Source of the DNA: Undaria pinnatifida | Lineage: Eukaryota; Sar; Phaeophyceae; Laminariales; Alariaceae | Direction: 5' to 3' | Length of the DNA: 64,000 nucleotides | NCBI GenBank assembly: GCA_012845835.1 | Contig: JABAKD010000020.1 | Coordinates: 14,970,471 to 15,034,470, forward strand | Part shown: one piece after another, positions 1 through 10,893 of the stretch | Numbering within the stretch: the first letter of the stretch is position 1 | Layout of the letters: each line of letters begins with the position of its first letter | The notes under the pieces: model-generated | Told to the model about the DNA's origin: nothing | The model's input: only the letters and a program-made list of their open reading frames with translations | The model's database searches: none | Position numbers and translations under genes: made by a program

Positions 1-429
1 TCGTCCCCGGGTGGCGCTTATACTCTATGTACGAGCTTTGGCCGATGAGTGATGAGGCGAGAAAAAGCCACATGCCTTTATTTTCGCCTAAACCTCGAGC
101 CTGAAATACTCAACAGCCGAAATCTTAAGCGCTCTCGCGTACTGTATGTGAGCGATCTACTGTACCATGCATGGTATAACAGAATCTGGCTCTGTGCGCG
201 CCTCTCAGTGGCTATGAAGAGAACATGCAGAAGACACGGTCAGTCACCTTGCTGGCCCCGAAGGCTTGATCAGTCAAAACATAGTGAGAAACGCACTCAA
301 CACGTCTCTTCATGGCCAGACTAAAGGGTTAGTCGGCGTGTGCCCGGATTTATTCGATCGAAATCTGATGAAGCTCGGAATCGGATTCACTTAATTAAGA
401 AACGGCAGCAAGACTTAAGTAGTCCAGTG

Positions 430-602
430 TTAGGCTATATCGAACTCTTGGCATTACCACACTGTACGCGTAGACTATTTTTACGTGTGAAGTAACGTTA
501 TTTACTCTATCGAATATGGAATCTAACAATTCGAGGTGCCACCCTGCCCTACCCGAAGCATGGGTGCCGGCATATGCCGGCACCCATGCGGAGCCCTTGT
601 AA
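430..602. repeat. Dispersed repeat with GCCGGC palindrome, copy 1
   Basis: This stretch shares two blocks in the same order with 7046-7181: a block around CTCTTGGCATTAC and a longer block starting CCCTGCCCTACCCGAAGCAT and ending GCGGAGCCCTTGTAA. The second block holds a near-perfect palindrome around the central GCCGGC elements. Both copies have the same orientation. It may be the end of an unclassified transposon. Confidence 0.6.
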
Positions 603-664
603 CATTGCAAATTGCTTCATCGCACAATTTTGCACTCTGGTTGAGTTTTATTGTTCAAATTGAC

Positions 665-800
665 AAACGTCAGCCGTGAGTACGACCGATTAAATGGTTG
701 AAACTCAACTTTCCAAGCTGCGTGGTACATGTATATTTCACTTACGATCTGGTGTTTGTGAATTAAACCTGCGATATGATTGTTAATACACAGTTGTACA
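665..800 (+). repeat. Dispersed repeat shared with the core of the 41.3-kb foldback element
   Basis: The segment from GTCAGCCGTGAGTACG through TTGAAACTCAACTTTCCAAG to GGTGTTTGTGAATTAAACC recurs almost unchanged at 41558-41690. A weaker relative of the same core, a CTGTGAG block followed by GAAACTCA, CTTTGCAAGCTG and GATAC, occurs in the repeat copies near 19.4-20.0 kb and 59.2-61.2 kb. This suggests one superfamily of small elements. Confidence 0.6.
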
Positions 801-959
801 GATTTTACGGAAGGTAGTTGGAAAACGAAATTTGGCAGGGGTGTTCTTCATGGCAACATGAAAAAATGAATTAGGCCTCTTGTAATAGCGTATCCGAAAC
901 AGAAAATGAGCTTGATTGTCGGACGGCAGAATCAGACGGGCAGAATCGGATCGACAACC

Positions 960-1735
960 CTTAGGCCGTTTGTCACACAGTAGTCGAAAACGGCCCTTTT
1001 CGACTGAAGCCCAAATCGGGCGTTCTTACACAGTCGAAAAAGGGCTTTGTCGACTCAAGTTTTTTCGACCGAGTTTATCGACTGGCAGATCCGGTCGGAA
1101 ACGACGACGGTAAGGCAGATCCAGTCGAAAACGACTGGCAAATCCAGTCGAAAAAGTTTTACACCTGTTTTTTGAACCCATTGCATCGCTCATCCCACCA
1201 CAAACTCACACCCACACGCCCACGCACCCGTACCAGGTACCACACAGCAGTATCATACAACAGCGCCGACGCTGCCTTGGCTATCACTGCTGTTGCTTCT
1301 CGCCGCAAGTCAACGTGGCGCACTCCTAGCTCCGCTCGCCAGCAGCGTGTATCACATGACGGCAGCAGCACGCGATATCGATGCCATTTTGCCAACAACG
1401 GCTACGCTTGCTGTAGCTTTGGCGGCTCTGGGCTGAGTGCAACGCCACGAACGTAGCTTTGGCGGCTTTCGACTAAGCCCAACGCCACCAACCCGCTTGG
1501 ACGAAGGTTCGTCGCGCGCGAAGCACGCGTTGCTCGCGAAGAACGCGCGGAGCACAGAGCTGCCAACCGATTTTCGACTGCCATACAGCAGCGCTCCCTC
1601 ACACCAACTGCCTCTAGGAAGAGCACAAAAACGATAAAATCGACTCGATTGACGATAAGAAGGACCAGAAAAATCCAGTCGAAAAAAAGTCCAGTTGAAA
1701 AGGGCCGTTTTCGACTGGCGGAATCCCACCGTGTA
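960..1735. repeat. Cluster of GTCGAAAA / TTTTCGAC motifs in both orientations
   Basis: Between 975 and 1165, and again between 1670 and 1730, the motif CAGTCGAAAA and its complement TTTTCGACTG recur many times, with GGCAGATCC-type spacers. The two clusters are in largely opposite arrangement around unrelated DNA at 1165-1650, as expected of a foldback-type element with subrepeats in its arms. No coding capacity is evident inside. Confidence 0.5.
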
Positions 1736-4700
1736 AAAAATGACCTTATACTACAGTAACTACGATGTAAGAGAATCGATGTGAGGGAAAGTACGGATAA
1801 AGACCCATGACAAAGGAGAGCCGATAGTTTAGCCAAAATGTTTTCATTTATTTTTTGTTTGGGGTTATTTGCTGAAATATTCCGGGTAACTTCGCTATGG
1901 GGGAAAAACGATATATATATTTTTTCTGGCTCTTTTTTGGTCATGCTGTCCAACAGGTCAATTTGTCTATTTTTCATCAAGCCTTGATCATAATTGTCCA
2001 ACAAACACGACTGAACTTCGATTTCGAGATAGAGACAACCCATGGTCACTGTTCTTGACTCCGGACAAGGTCACATGAGTGTAGGTGACAGCGCTGGAGA
2101 GTCAATTTCGTTTCATGCCCTAGAGCGTGAGAAGTTGCCTGTGTTGCCCTGTGGTCTTCCGTCACATCCTCTCAAAATTCTGTTTTTCGCGCGTTGGGAG
2201 ACGACACAGAGCTTTTGTCTCAGTTTTCTACACACCAGCCGCCAAATGTGTTTTTAACGGAAGCCTGATCGGCGCCCACCACAAATCACCGGCCGTAGAG
2301 TGAGCGCTGTACACCAAGGGGGGGGTCGGAGCCCCTACTGAGCTCGCCACGTTCAGAATTCACCACGCTGTCGTTGATTTCGTTGAACGAAGTGTGTGGA
2401 AAACCCTTAATTACGCCGCGTCAATTCCAAGGTCTGCTTGAGAATTTCCCAAGCAGATGTTGGCCAAGATGACTGCGAGAAATCGTTTATTTCCGGTTTT
2501 TTTTCAAGTACCTACAAAATTGGGGGCCCATAGGCGACCGTTCAGGCAAAGTTTGGCTGGGATCTTCGGTAATTTCAAAGTTTTGGTCTGCCAGTGTCAC
2601 GGGTCTAAGAGAGCTTCTTCGGCTTGTCACAAAAAAATGCGATATAAGAGACAATTTGTCATATTCCCGAGATTTTCTCTTATATCGAGCTTTTCACAAA
2701 AGTAGTGCCGCACACGCAACACACGCACACGCCTGCAGACTGCATGCCCGACGTTTCCTACCATCTTCGAACGGCCAAGCTCGCCCGGATGAGCAATCAC
2801 GGGGCGAGAGGAGCACAGCAAAGGTGTATCAGAGAATTTTTTGGAGACGGAAAGGAGGCAGAGGAGGGTGTTTCTGGGTGAACATCGATGGGGAGCAGGA
2901 GGAGGAGCGCATAGTCTTATGTACTTGTGTTTGCTGCTGATTTGTGGCGCATAGTTTCTTTTTTTTGTTATAACGAAGAACGGTATATACTATATGCATC
3001 AGCCACTATTTCGTCCAAAACGTTTGAAATACTGGTTTTCGCAGGGGGGGGGCACAGGCATACACAAAGCGAGGCAAACGTGAGCACGCAGAGCTTATTC
3101 TTGTTTTCGGTGGGTATATGCTAAAAAAACAGATCGAACGGTGCATTGAGTGCACACGATGCACTGGCATTTCCGCAGCATGATGTCAACGTAGATCCTA
3201 GTGTGTTCGATGAGCTCTGACATTGATTTTGCAAGGAGCACTGTTCTAAATGGCCGTGTAGAATTTGGCTACGGTATGTGAGAAAATGGTCTTAAACCGA
3301 AATAAGAGAAAAGCGGATATAAGAAAATTATTTCGGCTCGTCGAACATTCTTTTGTATCGTATGTACAACTAACAACTGAAGAAACGAGGCCGCTCGTAC
3401 TGCTGTGTTTGTATTTGTATACCTTAACCCCGGTACAAAAACATTTCATTTGACCCCCAGCCTCGATACCGCCCCGCAAAGTTTGGGAACCCAACCTCCG
3501 GGTACTCCTCGATTGATTGGCTCGGCTAGGGTTCGTGGAGAAAGCAAAACACCAAGAAGTTGAGCAAGTTCAAAGACTTATCATCTCATCATATACCGGC
3601 CTGTGATCACTAGAAACGTTGCACATTCAACATGGATCACCCTTTCATAATTCAGTCCCGATTGAGTGCGAGATCGATGCAACTACTTGCTTGGGTATCG
3701 TTGTAGCAGAAATAAATCCACTTCACAAGATTATCATCCAGCAATCAGCCGCAAGGAAACAATTGTCAAGCAGGAAGCAACACGCAATAATTGTCGACTA
3801 ACTACGCATTGTGTACGTACAAACACGACACCCTATTTTCCAGCTGACAGACAGACGACCAAACAAACCAGCAGCACCGTGGACACAGTCACCACCGCAC
3901 GCACATTACGTCTTTCAGGCCTCCTATACTGCTCCAAAGAGTATTGGGGAAAAAAGCCGACCCCCTGATGCGAGCGACACCGGGACGAACGCATGCAACA
4001 ACAGGTTCCTTCGGTGGATGCCGTTTTTACTACGACCTTCGCTTGGCGCGGTAGAGCCCCAAAACCCCTCCCTCTACCAAATCCAAGTACTTTTGTCCCC
4101 TAAACGGGTTTCCAGTTGTAAATGAGTTGAAAAACAAACGTGTTTTTTTCCCTTGTCTGTAGTTCTATCTTATCACATAGTAGCTGAAGCAAATCATATC
4201 ATATATCAGCCACAAAATGTATATAAGTGAAATCGGAGGTTGGCGTACATAAACATATATAAAATCATTCCTTGAATATAGAGCCATTCCTTGGTGTCAT
4301 GGACTTTGGTCCGGAGTTTTTTGTCTCGGCCTAAGTATGCGATTCGCGGAACTGGAATTCTCGGTCGAATATGGCTTGGTTCGAGCGCCGCCTTCGGGGG
4401 GCGGCTCCAACGCCCCTCGCCCTGTCGTGTCCGTTCCGCACATCGACGTGAAAGCGGACGGGTGCCGAGCGAGACGAGCGAGTGTCGAGGAGGAATTTTG
4501 GAAAAAATGTTGAATCTTAATGGCTGCAACGCCTGAATGATTTACAAAATTGGCATCTTTTCCAAACGGCACGTGATAATGTTTGGAATTTTGCGGTGGC
4601 ATACTCTCGAGCGTTAGTTTCTTTGCTGTACTTTTTTACTAGTTCGTTTGGTTTCTTGCTCGGCATTTTATTGCTTTTGTTTCTGCTCGTTTTGCCAGCT

Positions 4701-6009
4701 GGAAATTCATTTTTTTTGTGTGGGTTCACCTAAAACGTGACACAACTTACCGACGATATCCAACAACTTCGTGACACAAATTACCGACGGCAAGACGTTT
4801 CGTGACAAAATAGCTCCCAAGTCATGATACTTTCACGTAGTACCAGAATTTCGAGACAAAACAAAGCAGGTAGAGCCGTCTCTTCGGCCTTTGGCCCTGG
4901 CTTTAGCACGGCCGCTGACACTCCAGGCAGCCTCTGCTGTAGGCATGAACGAATGCGGTTGATTGGCAACGAACTATCCCGCTGTGCTCGCTTCTACGTG
5001 GCCATTGTCCATGCCATTTCATGTCACCTTCCTTCTGTTTTGAGCTCGTCGTCGTACGGTTGAGGTACGAGGAAACCCGTACGTACTCGGTGAGAACAAC
5101 AGTATATACGACGAGCATGAACGCCAATTGACGACATTGGCAAGCACAAAACAGCAGGTGTAGCAGCAGTAGCCGAAGGGCGAAACGTCAAGCACAAAAA
5201 GCAGCAACAAGTAGCAACCAGAACTACAGCAGATAGCTCAAAGTGCAGTGCGAGTGCCGTTGGCAAGTTTAGTCGTACACGCATCATTCTCAAGAGCCAA
5301 CAAGAGGCAGGGCAGGGGCCCCCAACACAGAGACACGTGACAACCACGGCCAGCTGTCGATCGCGTAATTGGCCGGTAGTCCGTGTATTCCTCTGCTCCA
5401 GAGTGACTGGAACCAGTCCTGTGACCACGGACTGGATTGTGCGAGAGAACAACAACAACTGAAATATTGCCTGTTTCTTGACCTTTCAGCTGCTTCCTGC
5501 AAATTTGGTTTTTCTGCCAACACGAGTTTGACCTTTTCGCGATTTTTTTTTTTTTCTTGTCTAGTAAGTTGATTTGCCGCTAATTAGCTGCCTGTGCATT
5601 AGTTGCGGAACGGTCCAGCTTTAGCTTTTCTTTGATTACCACCATTTGTTTTGTAGTTGGCGAAGCTTCATCCGGCTGAGATCTTGGCTTGGCTCATCAG
5701 CTCCACACCGCCCAGCACCCCATCGCAGCGCTATAGCTCACAGCAACGAAGCGCCGTGCAGTGCCCTGCGGCTCAGCTCAGCAGCGCACCGAAGCGCAGC
5801 GCTAGCTCAGCAGAGCGAAGCGCTATGCTTTGCCGTGCTCTGCCGTCGCGATCGTTCGTTGTTCATGATATCTAAAACTCCGCGTAGGCTGATATTTAGG
5901 TATTTGGCGCTTTATTCTATATCGCGTCAACCATCGTAATATCATACGATATGGGGGAGGGAATGTAATCTCTATGCAAAGATCCTGTTTTGTTTTAATC
6001 AATTGTCAG

Positions 6010-6145
6010 CCGGCCGCCCGGTGGTCTAATGGTTTTACCCTCGAATACTCGTACTACTAACGTTTGGTTGTCCTTGAGTTCGACACCCACCACGATGAAA
6101 TATGACTTAATTTGCAAAAATGCAATAAAAAAAAGAGATCAACTG
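6010..6145 (+). mobile_element. tRNA-derived SINE-like sequence
   Basis: A tRNA-like head begins near GCCGCCCGGTGGTCTAATGG. It holds a good RNA polymerase III box A (TGGTCTAATGG) and, about 50 bases later, a box-B-like GAGTTCGACACC. The 3' side does not pair with the 5' side as a tRNA acceptor stem, so it is not an intact tRNA gene. An AT-rich stretch follows with AATAAAAAAAAGAG, resembling a SINE tail. One copy was seen, so family status is inferred. Confidence 0.45.
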
Positions 6146-7045
6146 CTGAGAGCGCCTGCTAGGTACAATTCGACGCGAGTCGACGAGGGAAGAAAATGCT
6201 CGATTCTCCTCGCGGTAAAAATGAAGGCACGTGATGAAGTGGGGAGGGAGGAGGGCCCGCTATGTGACCCCGGATCTGAGTTACTACTGGGAGGGAGCGC
6301 TAGAATGGTGCGGGGATGATAAATGGGATGAAAAAAAAATGTTGCAAAGAAAGGTATACCAGGTATGATTATTTCTACCAGTAAATAATATGTCAGTCTC
6401 TGGGGAAATACGCACGGCACCATCAGCAGTCGTCATGGTAGAGACACTCTGGATATTATGTATTGAGGGGACGCGTCCGATTTCGACAACGTGAAAGCAC
6501 CCACGAAGCAAATATAGCAGAAACACATATCCCGCCTTCTCGAGAAAAAACAGAGAAGAAGCGCTACGCCAACCTCCCGTACGAGCAAAGCCACCCCCGC
6601 ACCTATCTTAGACAACGCCGACGCAACGAGAGATCGCCCTCCTCTTCTTCGTTTTTCTCCTCGCCCGCAACCACGCAGACCAATCAATGCGACAGCCTTC
6701 ACGTAACAAACAAAGCAATCTTCTTCCAAAACCTCGCCGGCTGACATGGCCCCATGTCGACGTTTGATGCAAACCGACTTTGCATCCTGTCGACTTCGAA
6801 CCTCCATTGCCACGGGGACAGCAGTGCAGTCTCTTCATTAATGCCAAGGCCTCTTTCGTTTCGCCTAGAGGCGACGCAGGTTCTCAATAATACTATTTTC
6901 GGTATTTTTGTTTGATAGACGCCAACTTTTACTTGACGGCGCATTTAATATAGTAATAGTGTGTTTCGCCTATCCTTGCCTTCTTTGTTGTATAATATTA
7001 CGTTTTTTTTTTGTCAAATCATGACTTTCATAATCCCATGTTCGT

Positions 7046-7181
7046 ATTAAACTCTTGGCATTACTTTAAAGTTCAATGCATGCCAAATCGGACAGCTACA
7101 CCTTAAGTTGTCGAAGTGCTGCCCTGCCCTACCCGAAGCATGGCCGCCGGCGGATGCCGGCGCCCATGCGGAGCCCTTGTA
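7046..7181. repeat. Dispersed repeat with GCCGGC palindrome, copy 2
   Basis: Direct-orientation partner of the repeat at 430-602, sharing CTCTTGGCATTAC and the block from CCCTGCCCTACCCGAAGCAT to GCGGAGCCCTTGTAA. The two copies lie about 6.6 kb apart. The DNA between them has no retrotransposon coding sequence, so an old LTR pair is possible but unsupported. Confidence 0.55.
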
Positions 7182-8028
7182 AGTATCAGGCTCAGGTACA
7201 TACGTTCAAGACCCGCTGAAACCGCCTACACCGCAGGGAATAAAATAATAAATAATGATGTACCAAATAAGGGATAAAAAAAACAGGAAGAAAGGAAAAC
7301 GAATGACTAAAATAGAAAACGAAGCAAGGAAGACAACTCGCCAGTAGGAGGGGGAGTGTAGCGAGGTAGAGGCAAACGCCACACAGAGCTCCAAAAGGAA
7401 AACAACAGTACGCGTCCGATGACCAAAAAAATAGGCCAACCTCCTATCTCTCTTTGCTGTTCAATGATCAGGATGGACTCTAGGTTGGGTAAAAAGAACC
7501 GACAACGCATAACACACCCGGCACAGCAAGTGCTGCGCAGCAGACGAAGCTGCCAGTCAGTGTTTGCGTATACTCGTGTACGTGCTCGTGCTCGTACAAA
7601 ACTCTCCAGCTCAGCAGGATGAATCTATACTGCTGTACGTAGCTACTCGTTGGTGTAGCTTGTCAGAAAAACTGTTCTCGTATTCGTATGTATCAACAGC
7701 AGCAGGAGCAGCCCCCCGAAAAGAACCGCAATTTAAAAGATACACCTACTCGTGGACCGGTATGTAGACTACGGGGAGGAGAGTATTGATTGGTTGATTG
7801 CTACCACAGCAGGTCAAACTGTGCCCGAGCGTGATCAGGCACTCCACGATAAGTTAGTAGTACGCATACATCAGGAAACGCTGGCTGTGAAGGGGAGCTG
7901 CCTGTACTACGTACATGCCAGGGTCAGCGGTTGTAGGAGGCGATCGTGCAGCGACAACACAGCAGCAAGTAGCAGTATGATAATAGGGCGAGCGCGCTTT
8001 ATGTATGCTGGATACGTTGAATATTTGT

Positions 8029-8029
8029 G

Positions 8030-8070
<41 letters not shown>

Positions 8071-8107
8071 CATTATCATTATCATTATCATTATCATTAT
8101 CATTATC

Positions 8108-8154
<47 letters not shown>

Positions 8155-8156
8155 TA
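8029..8156. repeat. ATT/ATC microsatellite, left remainder
   Basis: A run of ATTATC hexamers flanked by ATT triplets. It ends exactly at the left LTR of the retrotransposon, and the same class of repeat resumes directly after the right LTR. The element therefore inserted into a pre-existing microsatellite. Open frames through it encode only Tyr-His, Ile or Asn-Asp repeats and are not genes. Confidence 0.95.
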
Positions 8157-8518
8157 TGGGTCACAGGTACATTTTCTACCGTTACGTAGACAGATCTTCT
8201 CGTGAAGATTTGTATGAACGGTAGCCGTTCCAGAAGTATTAAATATCGTGTCTTGTTGTACTAAAAGTGGTCGTGGAGTCTCCGTAGATTCTGATGACAG
8301 AGAGGCGGGTAATTACGTCTCCCGCTGACAAGTAATCTCTGTCGACTCTCTGTTTTGCCTGCGAAGCACCTTTCGTTGCCTCAAGGCACTTCTATCGTTA
8401 CCGTCGCTTGGTTCGCCGTCGAACCTTGCTCCAACCTGGCGTGTCCTTCACGCTACGAAGAACAAGAAGAGAAGTGGTTGCAAGTTGCGAGTCGAACCTG
8501 GGATACCCCAATCCCTCA
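8157..8518 (+). repeat. Left (5') LTR
   Basis: 362-bp repeat starting TGGGTCACAGG and ending CCAATCCCTCA, with the expected TG...CA termini. I found no difference from 16411-16772. As the 5' LTR it should hold the promoter and the transcript start; no clear TATA element could be assigned by eye. Confidence 0.95.
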
Positions 8519-8520
8519 TC

Positions 8521-8537
8521 TGGCGTCGATAAGGCTC
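8521..8537 (+). other. Primer binding site
   Basis: Two bases after the left LTR the sequence TGGCGTCGATAAGG begins. A TGG start at this position is expected for complementarity to a tRNA 3' CCA end, which primes minus-strand DNA synthesis. The tRNA species cannot be named without the host tRNA set. Confidence 0.75.
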
Positions 8538-8586
8538 GTTAGCTTGTGCCAACTTCGTTTTTTGTTTTTTGTACTTGGAAACGCGA

Positions 8587-10263
8587 ATGGCGAAAAAAAA
8601 GAAAGCTGCTGCAAAAGCAGCACCCGAAAATCTAACAGACTCTCGTCATGTTGACGAGGTCGACTACGAACCCGCTCCCTCTGACGAGGAGGAAAGCGGA
8701 GGGGCCACCCCCACCACCAATGCGGAAGCAACGTTGCCCGCCCGGAAGGAGCCGTCTCCTTCCCACGAATCGTCGTCTGATTCGTCCTCCTCGTCGTCGA
8801 GTGACGCGGAAGAAGCGCTCCGCGCCACCATTCGGGGTGATGCCGGGAAACCAATGAAACCGGAAGAACTGGCCATGCTCCTTTACACTGAAGAAGCAAC
8901 AGCGCGCATCGTGGCGCTCCGCGAAGGACGGGACCCGACTCCGTTCTCTGCTGGTTCGGAACTGTTGGCGGTCTCCGTGGCCAACGAATCATTGGTAAGT
9001 ACCGCCGTATCCGCAGCGTCGTCTGCTGCGTCTGCTGAAAGCACAGCTGCGTCAAAATCGTCTCCCGTAGCTGACAACACCGTGTCGCTTGCTTCCAGCA
9101 GTTCGTCCGCTGCAGTTTCACCTGCAGCAGCAGTAGGGTTGTCTACCGTGCAGACTGCAGGAGGGTCGTCGCGAACGTTATCGAGTCCCCCTGAAAACCC
9201 CTCGCCGTCGTCGGCATCTCAATCAAACCTATCGTTGGGTTCGTCGTCAGCAGATATCGCTGCTGTTACCGTCACCGCCGCTGATCTAAGAGGCGTCCCC
9301 CGCCTTAATGGGTCTAGCGACCAAAATGTTCCGGAAATTCTTAGTCATTTTCGAGTTATCGTTGGCTTGAAAGCTAAGAGGATCCGCCCGGGCGATGAGA
9401 AATTTGGAGATGACGTCGCGCTCCAACACATCGCTCTGTTGGGTGAGGGGCACTGTATCACTTTGATACAGCAGCTCCTTACTGGGCAAATCGACATTAG
9501 TTCAGCCACCGTAACGGCTGACCCGGGTATCCCGGGGGCATTCACCCCGCCGTCAACGTGGCAGGAGATGACGCGTGCACTATTAGATTTATTGATGCCC
9601 GCTGACTCGATTGATAATTGCGCCAGGCAGATCGCCTCTTTCAACCAGAAAGGGGAGGAAACTGTAGCTTCGTATGCTATGCGCTACCGTACCCTCATCG
9701 GGCAGTTCCAATCGGCTGTAGATCGTGCAGCTGACAATCGTACTACGTGGAGTGCGATGATGATCGCTTTGTGGCAACACGGGTTGAAACCGTCGGTTCG
9801 TTGCTTGCAACTTACTGATAAACCATGTACGACCATGAAGGAAGCCATCGAACGCGCTCGTCGTCACGAGGCATCTGGTCTCGCAGGTGGTCACGTCAGT
9901 TCATTATTTAATCGTGTACCTCATAGTGCGCTTGACCGTACCCCTGCACGACCCGCCCCTTCCCAGAACCGTACCAACGACAAGCGGAGCAGGGGTCGAG
10001 GGTCGTCCTACAAACGTTCCGCAGGTCGCTCGCCGTCGAGCAACCGTGTCGAACTATGTACCCACCCTACGTGTCGCAGCAAGCAGGGTCATTCGATCGA
10101 CCAATGCTGGACACGCGCTCGAGAGGAGCGTCTGGCCCGGGAAGCAGCTTCGGGCGCAGCCGGAGCATCTGCATCAGCCGCATCCTCTTCGTCTGCTGGG
10201 AACAAACGGGACAAGACGAAGAAGAAGCGCAAGCCGGCTTCCGAAGACGACGACTCCGAATAG
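8587..10263 (+). CDS. Gag-like capsid/nucleocapsid protein
   Basis: 558-residue first ORF of the retrotransposon, expected to form the cytoplasmic particle that packages its RNA. The first ATG of the open frame, at 8587, is used as start. The N-terminus is Lys/Ala-rich (MAKKKK), followed by an acidic Ser-rich and Ala/Ser low-complexity region to about residue 230. Residues of about 240-440 form the only globular-looking part, the likely capsid. Near the C-terminus, after an Arg/Ser-rich stretch, lies a zinc-knuckle-like motif CTHPTCRSKQGHSIDQC, spaced C-x4-C-x5-H-x4-C rather than the retroviral C-x2-C-x4-H-x4-C. The ORF ends in TAG at 10261-10263, and the same frame stays open for 630 bases beyond it. 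Confidence 0.88.
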   Translation: MAKKKKAAAKAAPENLTDSRHVDEVDYEPAPSDEEESGGATPTTNAEATLPARKEPSPSHESSSDSSSSSSSDAEEALRATIRGDAGKPMKPEELAMLLYTEEATARIVALREGRDPTPFSAGSELLAVSVANESLVSTAVSAASSAASAESTAASKSSPVADNTVSLASSSSSAAVSPAAAVGLSTVQTAGGSSRTLSSPPENPSPSSASQSNLSLGSSSADIAAVTVTAADLRGVPRLNGSSDQNVPEILSHFRVIVGLKAKRIRPGDEKFGDDVALQHIALLGEGHCITLIQQLLTGQIDISSATVTADPGIPGAFTPPSTWQEMTRALLDLLMPADSIDNCARQIASFNQKGEETVASYAMRYRTLIGQFQSAVDRAADNRTTWSAMMIALWQHGLKPSVRCLQLTDKPCTTMKEAIERARRHEASGLAGGHVSSLFNRVPHSALDRTPARPAPSQNRTNDKRSRGRGSSYKRSAGRSPSSNRVELCTHPTCRSKQGHSIDQCWTRAREERLAREAASGAAGASASAASSSSAGNKRDKTKKKRKPASEDDDSE

Positions 10264-10893
10264 GGGTGCCCAGGTGTTTTGTCCGTAGCACTTGGGAGGT
10301 GTAAGCCTGCTGTTACCGTTGATTGCAGTAGGAAGGACGCCAAGAAACACAAAACGTTTCTAGCGTCGCTTGCATACCAAACAAAGAGCGCCGTCAGTAG
10401 TGGAATTTTGAGTCGTAGCTCGTCATCACAGCAACGCGTGTCTGCTGTGAAATTGACCGCTGCGCGTGATTGTAGGAGGGTATCGGATTGTAGTTTGTCA
10501 GAACAGCACCCCGTGAGTGCTGAGAATTTGTCTGATGGGAGTAATACGATTACCGATAGTAGTTCTCCTTCTGAACCTCGTCGTGGTCAGAAGAGGGACA
10601 CCGCTAGTAGTACTGCTGTTCCAGTAGGTGCAAGATCGAAACGCCGTGCGGTCGATTGTAATACAGCAGTAAATAGCGGATGCCCTGACAATACCAATAA
10701 TAAAAATAATTCGTGGTTCAGCTCTTCGCTGTCTCGAAAGAAACCATCTGCTACTCTCTCTTTTTCCTCTCGGCGGATACGTATCCCCGGGATAGTTAAT
10801 GGTCTTGCTGTGTCTGGCCTGACTGTTGACTCTGCAAGCGACATTACTATGTGTTTCGCTGTTATTTTTGAAGCAACATCCAACCTTGTGTAA
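10264..10893 (+). CDS. Readthrough extension of gag carrying the N-terminal half of the protease
   Basis: This frame follows directly on the gag TAG in the same phase and runs to TAA at 10891-10893. It has no ATG before codon 10849, which lies after the protease active site, so it could not be translated from its own AUG; passage through the UAG (context UAG GGG) is the simplest route. The product is Ser/Arg-rich, then ends with an aspartic protease start: a beta-strand-like IPGIVNGLAVSGLTVDSASD, in which Asp at 10828-10830 in DSAS is the probable catalytic residue (usually DSGA or DTGA). The rest of the protease continues in the +1 frame. A point mutation or sequencing error producing the stop is the alternative. 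Confidence 0.65.
   Translation, partial: GCPGVLSVALGRCKPAVTVDCSRKDAKKHKTFLASLAYQTKSAVSSGILSRSSSSQQRVSAVKLTAARDCRRVSDCSLSEQHPVSAENLSDGSNTITDSSSPSEPRRGQKRDTASSTAVPVGARSKRRAVDCNTAVNSGCPDNTNNKNNSWFSSSLSRKKPSATLSFSSRRIRIPGIVNGLAVSGLTVDSASDITMCFAVIFEATSNLV
10823..10893 (+). promoter_or_regulatory. Frame overlap where a +1 shift inside the protease is required
   Basis: The upstream frame is open to TAA at 10891 and the Pol frame is open from 10823. The catalytic Asp lies in the first and the rest of the protease fold in the second, so ribosomes must shift +1 somewhere in these 71 bases. A shift at CTT GTG TAA G, next to the stop, would resemble known +1 sites that use a slowly read codon. A one-base deletion or assembly error would look the same. 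Confidence 0.5.

Larger units (their letters stand above)
1..8028. other. Gene-poor repeat-bearing region
   Basis: I find no coding region here. The open frames are short, lack recognisable motifs and do not chain through splice sites. The recognisable contents are two copies of a palindrome-bearing repeat near 430-602 and 7046-7181, a repeat at 665-800 shared with 41558-41690, a cluster of GTCGAAAA-type motifs at 960-1735, and a tRNA-like SINE head near 6010. The remainder is AT-rich unique-looking DNA. Degenerate transposon remnants too old to recognise by eye cannot be excluded. Confidence 0.6.

Noticed and set aside
6010-6095. Functional tRNA gene
   Set aside because: Box A and box B are present, but the 5' and 3' ends do not pair as an acceptor stem and no clear anticodon arm forms. 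A SINE-like remnant fits better.
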